Source: Miltoncostaeaceae bacterium (GTDB taxonomy: Bacteria > Actinomycetota > Thermoleophilia > Miltoncostaeales > Miltoncostaeaceae). Taken from it: DNA of 9,050 nt. A program made the position numbers and the translations under genes. Shown in pieces: positions 1 through 6,490 of the stretch; position 1 is the first letter of the stretch; each line of letters begins with the position of its first letter. The stretch is taken from NCBI GenBank assembly GCA_030598075.1, contig JAUVQP010000052.1:1-9050 (forward strand), given 5' to 3'. The notes below the pieces were generated by a model. That model was given only the letters and a program-made list of their open reading frames with translations, was not told the DNA's origin and searched no databases.

Positions 1-123
1 AAACCCCGCGGGGCAAGGACGCAGCGTCATCGCCATGGTTGAGCCCATGGCGATGACCGAGGACACCGCATCCGCGATGGTTTGCAGCGAGGAAGAACGG
101 GGCAAAGGTTTCCTGACACGGCA
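1..123. other. Non-coding left flank downstream of the protease gene
   Basis: I see no convincing gene here. One forward frame is open from the left edge to a TAG at 125-127 (about 41 codons), and one reverse frame is open from 123 to the edge; neither encodes anything I recognise. The stretch holds a perfect hairpin (26-57) and part of a second pair of inverted repeats near the protease stop codon. The extreme edge (4-13) carries the palindrome CCCCGCGGGG next to AAA, which could be part of a terminator continuing outside the window. Confidence 0.6.
26..57. repeat. Perfect 13-bp inverted repeat (hairpin), 6-nt loop
   Basis: The arm GTCATCGCCATGG at 26-38 is followed by the loop TTGAGC (39-44) and the exact reverse complement CCATGGCGATGAC at 45-57. 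The stem has no mismatches and stops cleanly at both ends. It lies 66 bp beyond the stop codon of the reverse-strand protease gene, so it could end that transcript, but no T-run follows on either strand. It could also be an operator or attachment-type site for something left of the window. The structure is directly visible; the role is not. Confidence 0.75.
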
Positions 124-144
124 CTAGCGCTCCGTCAGGAGCGC
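111..144. repeat. Two mutually exclusive inverted repeats at the protease stop codon
   Basis: GCGCTCC (127-133) and GGAGCGC (138-144) form a 7-bp stem with a 4-nt loop over the last codons of the protease gene; its stop is at 124-126. TCCTGAC (111-117) and GTCAGGA (134-140) form a second 7-bp stem that uses some of the same bases, so only one can form at a time. On the reverse strand this gives a choice of hairpins exactly at the end of the protease message. It may be a weak terminator or an mRNA 3'-end stabiliser, or chance in GC-rich DNA. Confidence 0.4.
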
Positions 145-2256
145 GACGCGGCGCGCGGTGGCGCGATTGCCGGCGGCATCGGTCACCGTCGCGTCGATGC
201 GGTAGCGCCCGGCGGGCAGGAGGCCGAGAGAGACGCTCCGCAGCCGTCCGGGCCCGAGCCGCACCCTCCGGACCCGAACCGTGCGGGACCCCCGCCGGAC
301 GACGATCCGAACGGCGAGTCGACCGGTGGCTCCCACATCGCGCACGCTCATGCGGAGGGCGACCCGCCTCGACCCCTTTCGGCCCCCGACGACGACGCGG
401 CGCACGACCACGCGGGGCCGTGTGTTGTCCACGCGGAGCGCCCAGTTCCGCTTCGCCACGTTGCCCGCCCAGTCGCGCGCGCTGAGGGTGAACGTGTGCC
501 AGCCGTCGTCCAGGCGGCGCGTGTCGATGCCGATCGCGGTGCGCGTTGGCTTCCGTCGCCCGCCGACTGGCTCCCCGTCGACCGAGAGCCCCCACCGAAC
601 GAGCGGAACGCGCTTCACCACGGCGAATCGCAGCACGGCCCGATCGCCGATGGCCGACAGCGGCCGCGGGCGCAGCCGGACGAAGCGCGGCGGCGCGACG
701 GCGACCCTGACGCGCCCGGCTCCGAAGACGTTGTCGGGCCCGGGAGCACCCAGATCGAAGGCCATGGACCTGAGCAGGTCGCGGATGTCCAGGGGCGTTG
801 GGTCGAGGCCCTGCCGCCGGAGCGCCGCCAGCAGCAACGCGGCCGCGCCGGCCGCGTTGGGCGCGGCGTTGCTGGTGCCGCCCACGCTGCGAGGACCGGA
901 CGGCCCGGCGACGGCGGTGTTCGTCGGGGCGACGAGGTCGGGCTTCGGCCGCCCGTCGTCCGTTGGCCCATGCGCCGAGTAGCCCTTGATGATGTCGCCG
1001 CGCCAGTCGACGGCTCCCACGGAGATGGCGCCGGCCGCGTCGCCGGGGCTGGGCTGGCTTCCCTCCGAGCCACCGCCGATCAGGCTGAGCGAAATCTCGC
1101 GCGTGTAGAGCGTGATCGGGCCGGCCGGCGGCGGGCCGCTGACCAAGACCGCACGAAGCCGCAGAAAGTTCTGCGCGGGCGGGCGATAGCCGAGGATGAG
1201 CTCGGTGTCGCGGGCGCCCTCGGACTGCCGGGCCCGCGAGGCGGCGACCTCCCGCCACCCCGTGGCGGTGAGGCCCTCCAGGATGATGTCCACGTCCGTC
1301 GGCGGGGCGCCGGGCGCCGAGGTCCAAGAGAGCGCGTAGGTGAGCGGTTGACCGGCTTGGCGGAAGACGGTGAGACCGTCCTCGCGCGGCCATTCGTGCT
1401 CGCCGTTCCCGTCGGCGTCCGTCCACGACCCCGTCCAGTGGAGCTGAGCGTAGTTTCCGGCGGAGTTGAACCAGAGGATCCCGGCGGCGGCGGCGGCGTC
1501 CACGGCGGCGGCCTCCTGCCCCCGGCCGTCGAAGCGGCCGTCGATGAAGCTGTTCGAGTGGACGATGATGTCCGGACGCCTTCGGGTCAGCCAGCGCACC
1601 GACGCGAGGAAGTCGAGGCGTGTGTCGTAGTTGACGAACAGGTAGCGCGCCCTGGGGGCGTAGTCGTAGACGGTCTGCGCGACGAGCTCGCCGTGATTCG
1701 TCGCGTTGCCATACGCGTTGCGGCCGGCGAGACCATTCGACACGTCAAAGCTGCGCGTCTCGAGGCGCGCGGCGGGCGGCAACTCGTCGGCCGCTTGGAA
1801 CCGGGCCACGCGCCGGCCGAAGCCGCGGTCGAGGATTGCGATGACGAGCCCCTCGCCGTCCCTCCCAAGCCGACGAAGCGCCGTCGCACCGGTGCGATTG
1901 ATGCCCTGGCTGGTGACCTCTCCGTCGGCGTGGGAGCCGCCCGCAGGCGCCGCGGCGGCCACCCCGGGCAGGGACGCGATCGCCGGGGCCCGATCCGGAC
2001 TGGCGACGACCTGAAGCGCACGACCTTCCTGCCGCTGCACACGCAGCCCGCTCGCGCCGAGGGCGTCCGCGGCCGCCGCCACCTGCCCCGGACTCGCCTG
2101 CACCTCGATGGGAACGGCGCTCGCCGCGGCCGCCGCGCCCGTGGGACCGGCGATGCCCGCGGCGCAGACGATCGCGAGGGACCGCCAGCACGTCCGGGCG
2201 CGAAACCGGTGCCGGGAGCGACGCAATCGCGCCGAGGACCAAATGCTCACGGGCAC
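124..2256 (-). CDS. Secreted subtilisin-like serine protease (S8 family) with C-terminal Ig-like modules
   Basis: This 710-aa protein is a probable extracellular endopeptidase. Residues 1-47 look like a signal peptide: an Arg-rich start, a hydrophobic Ala/Ile/Val stretch and an ASA cleavage site. The peptidase domain spans about 115-520. The likely triad is Asp143 in VIAILDRGFG, His188 in NHGELVAQ and Ser462 in GGTSNAAPNAAG, with oxyanion Asn268 in FNSAGN. All catalytic residues are present, but the Ser motif differs from the common GTSMAAPH and the His motif from HGTHVA, so it is a divergent subtilase. Residues 250-400 hold a long insert between the oxyanion Asn and the Ser region, perhaps a beta-sandwich. 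Residues 521-612 and 613-710 look like two Ig-like domains, each with a D-x-AGN turn, a layout common in cell-surface hydrolases. The GTG start is chosen because a -10 box sits 7 nt upstream, implying a leaderless message. No neighbour suggests a specific substrate. Confidence 0.9.
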   Translation of the reverse strand: MPVSIWSSARLRRSRHRFRARTCWRSLAIVCAAGIAGPTGAAAAASAVPIEVQASPGQVAAAADALGASGLRVQRQEGRALQVVASPDRAPAIASLPGVAAAAPAGGSHADGEVTSQGINRTGATALRRLGRDGEGLVIAILDRGFGRRVARFQAADELPPAARLETRSFDVSNGLAGRNAYGNATNHGELVAQTVYDYAPRARYLFVNYDTRLDFLASVRWLTRRRPDIIVHSNSFIDGRFDGRGQEAAAVDAAAAAGILWFNSAGNYAQLHWTGSWTDADGNGEHEWPREDGLTVFRQAGQPLTYALSWTSAPGAPPTDVDIILEGLTATGWREVAASRARQSEGARDTELILGYRPPAQNFLRLRAVLVSGPPPAGPITLYTREISLSLIGGGSEGSQPSPGDAAGAISVGAVDWRGDIIKGYSAHGPTDDGRPKPDLVAPTNTAVAGPSGPRSVGGTSNAAPNAAGAAALLLAALRRQGLDPTPLDIRDLLRSMAFDLGAPGPDNVFGAGRVRVAVAPPRFVRLRPRPLSAIGDRAVLRFAVVKRVPLVRWGLSVDGEPVGGRRKPTRTAIGIDTRRLDDGWHTFTLSARDWAGNVAKRNWALRVDNTRPRVVVRRVVVGGRKGSRRVALRMSVRDVGATGRLAVRIVVRRGSRTVRVRRVRLGPGRLRSVSLGLLPAGRYRIDATVTDAAGNRATARRVALLTER

Positions 2257-2263
2257 CTACACA

Positions 2264-2269
2264 ATCATA
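2264..2269 (-). promoter_or_regulatory. -10 box of the protease gene (leaderless arrangement)
   Basis: On the reverse strand TATGAT, one base from the consensus TATAAT, ends 7 nt before the GTG start at 2256. Transcription would then begin at or next to the start codon, giving a message without a ribosome binding site, as is common in actinobacteria. No good -35 box is visible. The spacer region contains a run of seven C (reverse strand; 2274-2280). Confidence 0.55.
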
Positions 2270-2325
2270 CGTTGGGGGGGAAACCCACGGACCGCGTCGG
2301 CCGCGACCGGGGATCGGGGGTTCGC

Positions 2326-2353
2326 TAGGGTCCGCCCGCGTCGACTTGGAGAG
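2326..2353 (+). promoter_or_regulatory. -10 box and ribosome binding site of the sulfotransferase operon
   Basis: TAGGGT (2326-2331) fits the TAnnnT form of actinobacterial -10 boxes. GGAGAG (2348-2353) is a Shine-Dalgarno sequence just ahead of the GTG at 2356; using the GGAG core the spacing is 4 nt. It supports this GTG as the start. No clear -35 box is seen. Confidence 0.45.
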
Positions 2354-2355
2354 CC

Positions 2356-3345
2356 GTGCCGCCCTACGAACGCCGCAGCGATCCCGATCTCAGCGCTGCC
2401 TTCGCGAAGGACCCCGCGGGGGAGGACTTCCTCGAGCACCTCAATCGTGTGCTGCTTCCCCACGCCGAGGACGAGTACCTCGATCTGCCCGAGGACGTGC
2501 CGACCCTGCACATCGTCGGGGCGCCGCGCTCTGGCACCACGCTGCTCTACCAGCTCGTGGCGAGCGAGCTGAGGCTCGGCTACGTCAACAACCTGATCGC
2601 CGCCTTTTGGCTGGCGCCCGCGTACGGCATCCGCCTCGCGCGAAAGCTGGGGCTCCACGAGCTCGGCGAGACGAGCTTCCAGTCACGGTTCGGCCGCACA
2701 AAAGGGGCTGTCGAGCCCCACGAGTTCGGGTACTTCTGGAACCACCACCTGCGCTATCCCGACCTGGCGGAGCGCCCGGCCGAGCACGAGTCGACCATCG
2801 ACTGGGGTCACCTTCGGCAGGTCATCATCAACATGGCGCACGCGTACGAGCGGCCCATGGCTTTCAAGCCCATGCTGCTGACCTGGCACCTTTCCGCGAT
2901 GGCGCGGCACATGTCGCGATCCTGCTTCGTCTGGATCCGACGGCGGCCGCGCGACACCGCCCTCTCGCTGCTGCGCATGCGCCGATCCCTGCTCGGTGGG
3001 TACGACGAGTGGGCGTCGCTTCGTCCGGCGGCGGTACCCGAGGGCGAGCCGCCCTGGCGCCAGGTGGCGGCCCAGGTGGTCCTGTTGGAGCATGCCATCG
3101 AGACGGCGCGCGCGAGCATCGGGGACGACCGGTTTCACGTCGTGGACTATGGGCGCCTGTGCGCCGAGCCGCGGGTCGTCGTCCGCGAGGTCGCGGACCT
3201 TCTGGGGCGCCACGGACTGCGCCCGACGGTTCGCGAGACAGACCTCGCCCCGTTCACGCCGTCCCGGAACACCGAGATCGAGAGTGAGTTCGGTGACCGC
3301 GTCGAGGCCGCGATCGAGCACTTCGCGGGGGCCATCCCCACGTGA
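2356..3345 (+). CDS. PAPS-dependent sulfotransferase family protein
   Basis: This 329-aa cytosolic protein should move a sulfuryl group from PAPS to a hydroxyl or amine of an acceptor. The 5'-phosphosulfate loop is clear: IVGAPRSGTTLLY at residues 53-65. The 3'-phosphate site fits 191-210, with Arg195/Arg196, Asp200 and Ser204 in FVWIRRRPRDTALS. A segment at 113-131 rich in His, Glu and aromatic residues (PHEFGYFWNHH) may hold the catalytic base. Length and motif order fit the Sulfotransfer_3 type group rather than short carbohydrate sulfotransferases, but the acceptor cannot be read from the sequence. There is no signal peptide. The gene starts at a GTG behind GGAGAG and its stop overlaps the start of the next gene by 4 bp (GTGA), so the two are probably translated together and may act on the same glycan, lipid or small molecule (inference). 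Confidence 0.85.
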   Translation: MPPYERRSDPDLSAAFAKDPAGEDFLEHLNRVLLPHAEDEYLDLPEDVPTLHIVGAPRSGTTLLYQLVASELRLGYVNNLIAAFWLAPAYGIRLARKLGLHELGETSFQSRFGRTKGAVEPHEFGYFWNHHLRYPDLAERPAEHESTIDWGHLRQVIINMAHAYERPMAFKPMLLTWHLSAMARHMSRSCFVWIRRRPRDTALSLLRMRRSLLGGYDEWASLRPAAVPEGEPPWRQVAAQVVLLEHAIETARASIGDDRFHVVDYGRLCAEPRVVVREVADLLGRHGLRPTVRETDLAPFTPSRNTEIESEFGDRVEAAIEHFAGAIPT

Positions 3346-4442
3346 GCGACGGCGCGAGCGTGACCGGGCGCATCGTGGCGCCGCTGGTCAACCCGAACGA
3401 GCCGGAGTCGCAGGTCATCGAGCTCGGCGTGGAGTCCTTCTCTGCCATCTCGCGGGGGCAGATCGTCTGCACCCTCGAGACCAGCAAGTCGACGGTCGAC
3501 GTGGAGTCGGAGTACGACGGCTTCACGGGACAGCTCCAGGTGTCCCTGTTCGATCGGATCGAGGCCGGAGAGCTTATCTGCGAGGTCTTCGACCGGAGAC
3601 CCTCCCCCTCGACGCACACCGCGCCGGTCGGCTCCGGATCTTCCGGACCTCGCATGACCCACAAGGCGGAGCGCCTCGCCCGGGAGCTCGGCGTCGATCT
3701 GGCCCTGCTGCCGGCCGACAGGTTCGTCACCGAGCGCGAGGTGCGCCGGGTCGCCGGCGTGGGCGCCGGAGCCGTGGAGCTGGCTCCGTCGATCACGGCC
3801 GCAATCGGTGCTGGCTCCGTCGCCGTCTACGGGGGCGGCGGGTTCGGTCGATCGCTCATCGATGTCATCCGCGCCATGGACGGCATCGAGGCCGCATGTG
3901 TCGTCGACGACGGCCTGGAGCCGGGCGAGACCGTGCTCGGCGTCCCGGTCGCCGGCGGCAGCGCGGCCCTGGCGGTGCTCGTGGAGAGCGGCCTCGCCCT
4001 CGCCGTCAACGCGGTCGGCGCGATCGGCCGCATCCAGCGACGCGTCGAGGTCTCCGCGCGGCTCGCCGACGCCGGCCTCAGGGCCGCCACCCTCGTCGAT
4101 CCCAGCGCTGCCGTCGCCGGCTCCGCCACCCTCGCCGACGGGGCCGCCATCCTGCCCCAGGCGACCGTCTGGTCCGCGGCGAGCGTCGGAGCCGGCGCTA
4201 TCGTCAACACCGGGGCGATCGTGTCGCACGACTGCCACGTGGGCGAGCATGCCCACCTCGCGCCCGGGGCGATCCTGGCTGGACACTGCGAGGTCGGCGA
4301 CGAGACGCTCGTCGGCATGGGCGTGACGACCCGCCCGGGCCTCCGCATCGGCGCGCGAGCCATCATCGGCAACGGCGCGGTGCTGACGGAGGACGTGCCG
4401 GACGGGACGATCGTGTCGGCCGGGACCATCTGGCCGAAGTAG
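3342..4442 (+). CDS. Fusion: lipoyl domain + E1/E3-binding-like domain + NeuD/PglD-type acyltransferase
   Basis: This 366-aa protein combines an E2-like N-terminus with a sugar acyltransferase. Residues 5-84 form a lipoyl/biotinyl domain; Lys49 in LETSKSTVDVE is the expected lipoylated residue. After a Pro/Ser/Thr/Gly linker (85-103), residues 104-136 resemble the peripheral subunit-binding domain (KAERLARELGVDLALLP, then VTEREVRR) but lack the usual GTGxxGR loop. Residues 158-250 look like the NeuD/PglD Rossmann-like domain, with VAVYGGGGFGRS as the glycine loop. Residues 251-366 form a left-handed beta-helix of hexapeptide repeats. Its catalytic motif is intact: NTGAIVSHDCHVGEHAHLAPGA, split here at 289-308, with His296-Asp297 matching the His-acid pair of PglD. 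NeuD/PglD enzymes transfer acetyl from acetyl-CoA to sugars. Here the acyl may instead come from the lipoyl arm charged by the E1 encoded next door (inference). The GTG start overlaps the previous stop by 4 bp; a second GTG at 3360 is a weaker option. Confidence 0.88.
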   Translation: MSDGASVTGRIVAPLVNPNEPESQVIELGVESFSAISRGQIVCTLETSKSTVDVESEYDGFTGQLQVSLFDRIEAGELICEVFDRRPSPSTHTAPVGSGSSGPRMTHKAERLARELGVDLALLPADRFVTEREVRRVAGVGAGAVELAPSITAAIGAGSVAVYGGGGFGRSLIDVIRAMDGIEAACVVDDGLEPGETVLGVPVAGGSAALAVLVESGLALAVNAVGAIGRIQRRVEVSARLADAGLRAATLVDPSAAVAGSATLADGAAILPQATVWSAASVGAGAIVNTGAIVSHDCHVGEHAHLAPGAILAGHCEVGDETLVGMGVTTRPGLRIGARAIIGNGAVLTEDVPDGTIVSAGTIWPK

Positions 4443-4476
4443 CCACGAGACGGCCGCCGCCGCGATGCTCCGGACG
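4443..4476. other. 34-bp gap between convergent genes
   Basis: This short GC-rich gap separates the stop codon of the fusion gene from that of the E1 beta gene. I see no strong hairpin with a T-run. A small inverted repeat, AGGCC-N5-GGCCT (4482-4496), lies just inside the E1 beta 3' end and could contribute weakly to termination. Confidence 0.4.
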
Positions 4477-5502
4477 CTACGAGGCCCGGACGGCCTGCCG
4501 AACGAGAACGGCGTCGACGATGTCCATCACGCCGGGAAGCGCTTCGGCCTCGAGGCCAGGAGCGGCGGGGATGATGCCGTCGGCCGCCGCCACCCGTCGC
4601 GCCGGCCCGCGAAGATCGCCCCACGCCCGCTCCTGGACCCGCGCGGTGAGCTCGGCGCCGACGCCCGCGGTCAGCGAGCCCTCCTCGGCGGTCACGAGCG
4701 CGCCGCTCCGCGCCACGGACTCGACGATGGCGTCGATCCCCAACGGAAGCAGCCGGCTGAGGGCCACGACCTCGCAGAAGACCTCATGCTCCAAGATGAG
4801 CTGCACCGCCGCGTCGAGCGCGATCGGCACCATCCCCCCGTAGGCCACGATCGTGGCGGACGACTCGGCGAAGTCGTTGCCCGAGAAGGTCAGGGCGGGA
4901 TACGGGCCCGACTCCTCGACACAGCGCATGCCGTCGAGAAGGCCGTCGACCGGGCGCCGGTTCGGACGTCCGTACATGACCTTGTTCTCGATGAAGAAGA
5001 CCGGCTCGTCGTCCTCGATCGCGTTCGTCAGAAGGGCCCTGACGTCATGGACCTCGCTGGGCGCGACCATGCTCACGTTCGGCACGCCGAGCAGGAACTT
5101 CTCGAGCGACTGGCTGTGCGTGGGGCCGTAGCCGCGGCGGCCGCCCATGGGAGTGCGCACCACCAGCGGCACCTGCACCTGGTCGTTGTACATCTCCCGG
5201 AACTTGCTGATGCCGTTGACGATCTGATCGAAGCCGAGCGCGATGAAATCGCCGAACATGATCTCGAGGATGGGTCGGTAACCGCGGAGCGCCATTCCGG
5301 CGGCGACACCAAAGAGCGACGCCTCGCTGATGGGGGTGGTGATGACGCGCTCGGGCCAGCGCGAGCTGAGCCCCGCGCCGACCTTGAAGGCCCCGCCGTA
5401 GGGATCGAGAAGGTCTTCGCCGATCAGGTAGACGTCCGACCGGCGCTCGAAGGCGTCATGGAGCGCCGCGTTCAGCTCGTCGACGCAGCGTCGTTGCCTC
5501 AC
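4477..5502 (-). CDS. 2-oxo acid dehydrogenase E1 component, beta subunit
   Basis: This 341-aa subunit pairs with the alpha subunit upstream to make a thiamine-diphosphate E1 that decarboxylates a 2-oxo acid and reductively acylates a lipoyl domain. The Pyr domain begins near residue 7. Glu60 in TPISEAS is the expected cofactor-activating glutamate, and GPTHSQS around His129 matches the family active-site loop. The C-terminal transketolase domain (about 200-330) shows IVAYGGMVPIALDAA, VTAEEGSLTAGVGAE and PAAPGLEAEALP, all expected. Length is normal. The specificity helix reads EVVALSRLLPLG instead of the common EVVDLRxLxPLD, a small departure that may mark a subgroup. The start is the GTG at 5502, with GAGGA 7 nt upstream, 10 nt after the alpha stop; the frame stays open upstream inside the alpha gene, but that part is Arg/Pro-rich and unlike the family. 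Pyruvate, acetoin or branched-chain specificity cannot be told from the sequence. Confidence 0.88.
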   Translation of the reverse strand: MRQRRCVDELNAALHDAFERRSDVYLIGEDLLDPYGGAFKVGAGLSSRWPERVITTPISEASLFGVAAGMALRGYRPILEIMFGDFIALGFDQIVNGISKFREMYNDQVQVPLVVRTPMGGRRGYGPTHSQSLEKFLLGVPNVSMVAPSEVHDVRALLTNAIEDDEPVFFIENKVMYGRPNRRPVDGLLDGMRCVEESGPYPALTFSGNDFAESSATIVAYGGMVPIALDAAVQLILEHEVFCEVVALSRLLPLGIDAIVESVARSGALVTAEEGSLTAGVGAELTARVQERAWGDLRGPARRVAAADGIIPAAPGLEAEALPGVMDIVDAVLVRQAVRAS

Positions 5503-5512
5503 GGTGCGGTCC

Positions 5513-6451
5513 TCATCGCGCGAGCGCCGCGCCGGCGGCGGGCGCCTCCTCCCCGGCCTCGCGCGCGGCGGCGATCTCCTCCCGGCACTCCCGTTCGATC
5601 CGCGCGCGGTCGGACCGCTCGAGCCGCGCGCCGAGCACGCGGAGCGGATCGTGCTCGCGCAGGGCCTCGAGCTCGTCCGGGTGCCGGGTGTCATCGCCCT
5701 TGGAGTGCGGGGCCATCCGGTGGGTGTTCAGAACGAGGAAGTAGGGGCGCCCCGACCGGCGGACGGAGGAAGCGGCGGCGCCCGCGGCGGCGTGCACTTG
5801 GACGACGTCGGTCGTGTCGAGCTCGGCCGTCTCGATTCCGAAGGCCTCGGCCCGGGCCGCGACCGAGCCGGACACCGCAAGTTCCGAGGGCGTGGTCTGC
5901 GCGTAACGGTTGTTCTCGACGACGATGAGAAGGGGCAGCGACCAGAGCGACGCCATGTTGAGGCACTCGTAGACGGCGCCCTGACCCAGGGTCCCATCGC
6001 CGAGGAAAACGGTCGTGAGCGCGCCCGCGCCACGCTCCCGTTCGGCGAGCGCGATGCCCGTGGCCAGCGGGGCGATGCTCCCCTGAACACCGTTGGTGTA
6101 GAAGTTGCCGCGGCACAGATGCTGGCTGCCGCCCCTGCCGCCGCAGGTGCCGGTCACGCGCCCCATCACCTCGGCGATCAGGCCGGAGACGTCGCCGGTG
6201 AACGCGATGTAGTGGCCGTGACAGCGATGGTTGCTGACGACGACGTCGAGATCGGCGTCGACGTGCGAGAGGACGCCGACGGCGTTGGCCTCCTGGCCGA
6301 TGCAGGTGTGCGTGGTGCCGACCAGCAGACCCTCGGAGAACATCTCGAGAAGCGTCTCCTCGAAACGCCTGATGAGGCACATCTGGCGGTAGAAGTCGAG
6401 CATCTGGCCCCCGGACGGCGGGACGTCCGGCGCTCCTTGCGGTTCGGTCAT
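5513..6451 (-). CDS. 2-oxo acid dehydrogenase E1 component, alpha subunit
   Basis: This 312-aa thiamine-diphosphate-binding subunit forms the alpha2beta2 E1 with the next gene's product. Typical motifs appear in order: GTTHTCIGQEA at 45-55; SNHRCHGHY at 73-81; GGRGGSQHL at 104-112; the diphosphate/Mg motif from GDGTLGQG at 151 through VENN at 178-181; and the lipoyl-facing loop HRMAPHSKGDDTR at 244-256. Length matches acetoin-dehydrogenase-type and bacterial branched-chain E1 alpha subunits rather than the longer mammalian PDH alpha. The ATG start has GAGGGG 2 nt upstream. A -10-like TACTAT lies about 70 nt upstream inside an inverted repeat. No E3 (dihydrolipoamide dehydrogenase) or ordinary E2 gene is present; the only lipoyl protein nearby is the acyltransferase fusion on the opposite strand, which makes it the obvious candidate partner. 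Confidence 0.88.
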   Translation of the reverse strand: MTEPQGAPDVPPSGGQMLDFYRQMCLIRRFEETLLEMFSEGLLVGTTHTCIGQEANAVGVLSHVDADLDVVVSNHRCHGHYIAFTGDVSGLIAEVMGRVTGTCGGRGGSQHLCRGNFYTNGVQGSIAPLATGIALAERERGAGALTTVFLGDGTLGQGAVYECLNMASLWSLPLLIVVENNRYAQTTPSELAVSGSVAARAEAFGIETAELDTTDVVQVHAAAGAAASSVRRSGRPYFLVLNTHRMAPHSKGDDTRHPDELEALREHDPLRVLGARLERSDRARIERECREEIAAAREAGEEAPAAGAALAR

Positions 6452-6490
6452 CGCCCCTCGAAACGCGCGGTCGAACGGTACGGGAGCGGC

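Noticed and set aside
1..123. Reverse frame starting with GTG directly after the protease stop
   Set aside because: There is no ribosome binding site and no recognisable protein sequence; random open frames are common at this base composition.
2..127. Forward frame open from the left edge to a TAG, as a possible gene tail
   Set aside because: It is about 41 codons of unremarkable sequence that include the perfect hairpin; with no homologous feature visible I cannot support a gene, though an upstream gene ending here is not excluded.
82..2328. Very long forward open frame (748 codons) opposite the protease gene
   Set aside because: It mirrors the protease on the other strand, is rich in Arg/Gly/Pro/Asp with no domain or signal, and is the usual antisense artefact of GC-rich coding DNA.
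2346..3287. Forward open frame of 313 codons inside the sulfotransferase gene
   Set aside because: It is an out-of-frame shadow with Arg/Ala/Pro-rich composition; the overlapping frame carries the PAPS-binding motifs.
2996..4843. Forward open frame of 615 codons across the sulfotransferase, fusion and E1 beta genes
   Set aside because: It covers three recognised genes in the wrong frame, is dominated by Arg, and has no recognisable domain.
5503..5694. N-terminal extension of E1 beta to an upstream ATG (64 more residues)
   Set aside because: The extension lies inside the E1 alpha gene, is Arg/Pro/Ser-rich and unlike E1 beta N-termini; GTG 5502 has a good ribosome binding site.
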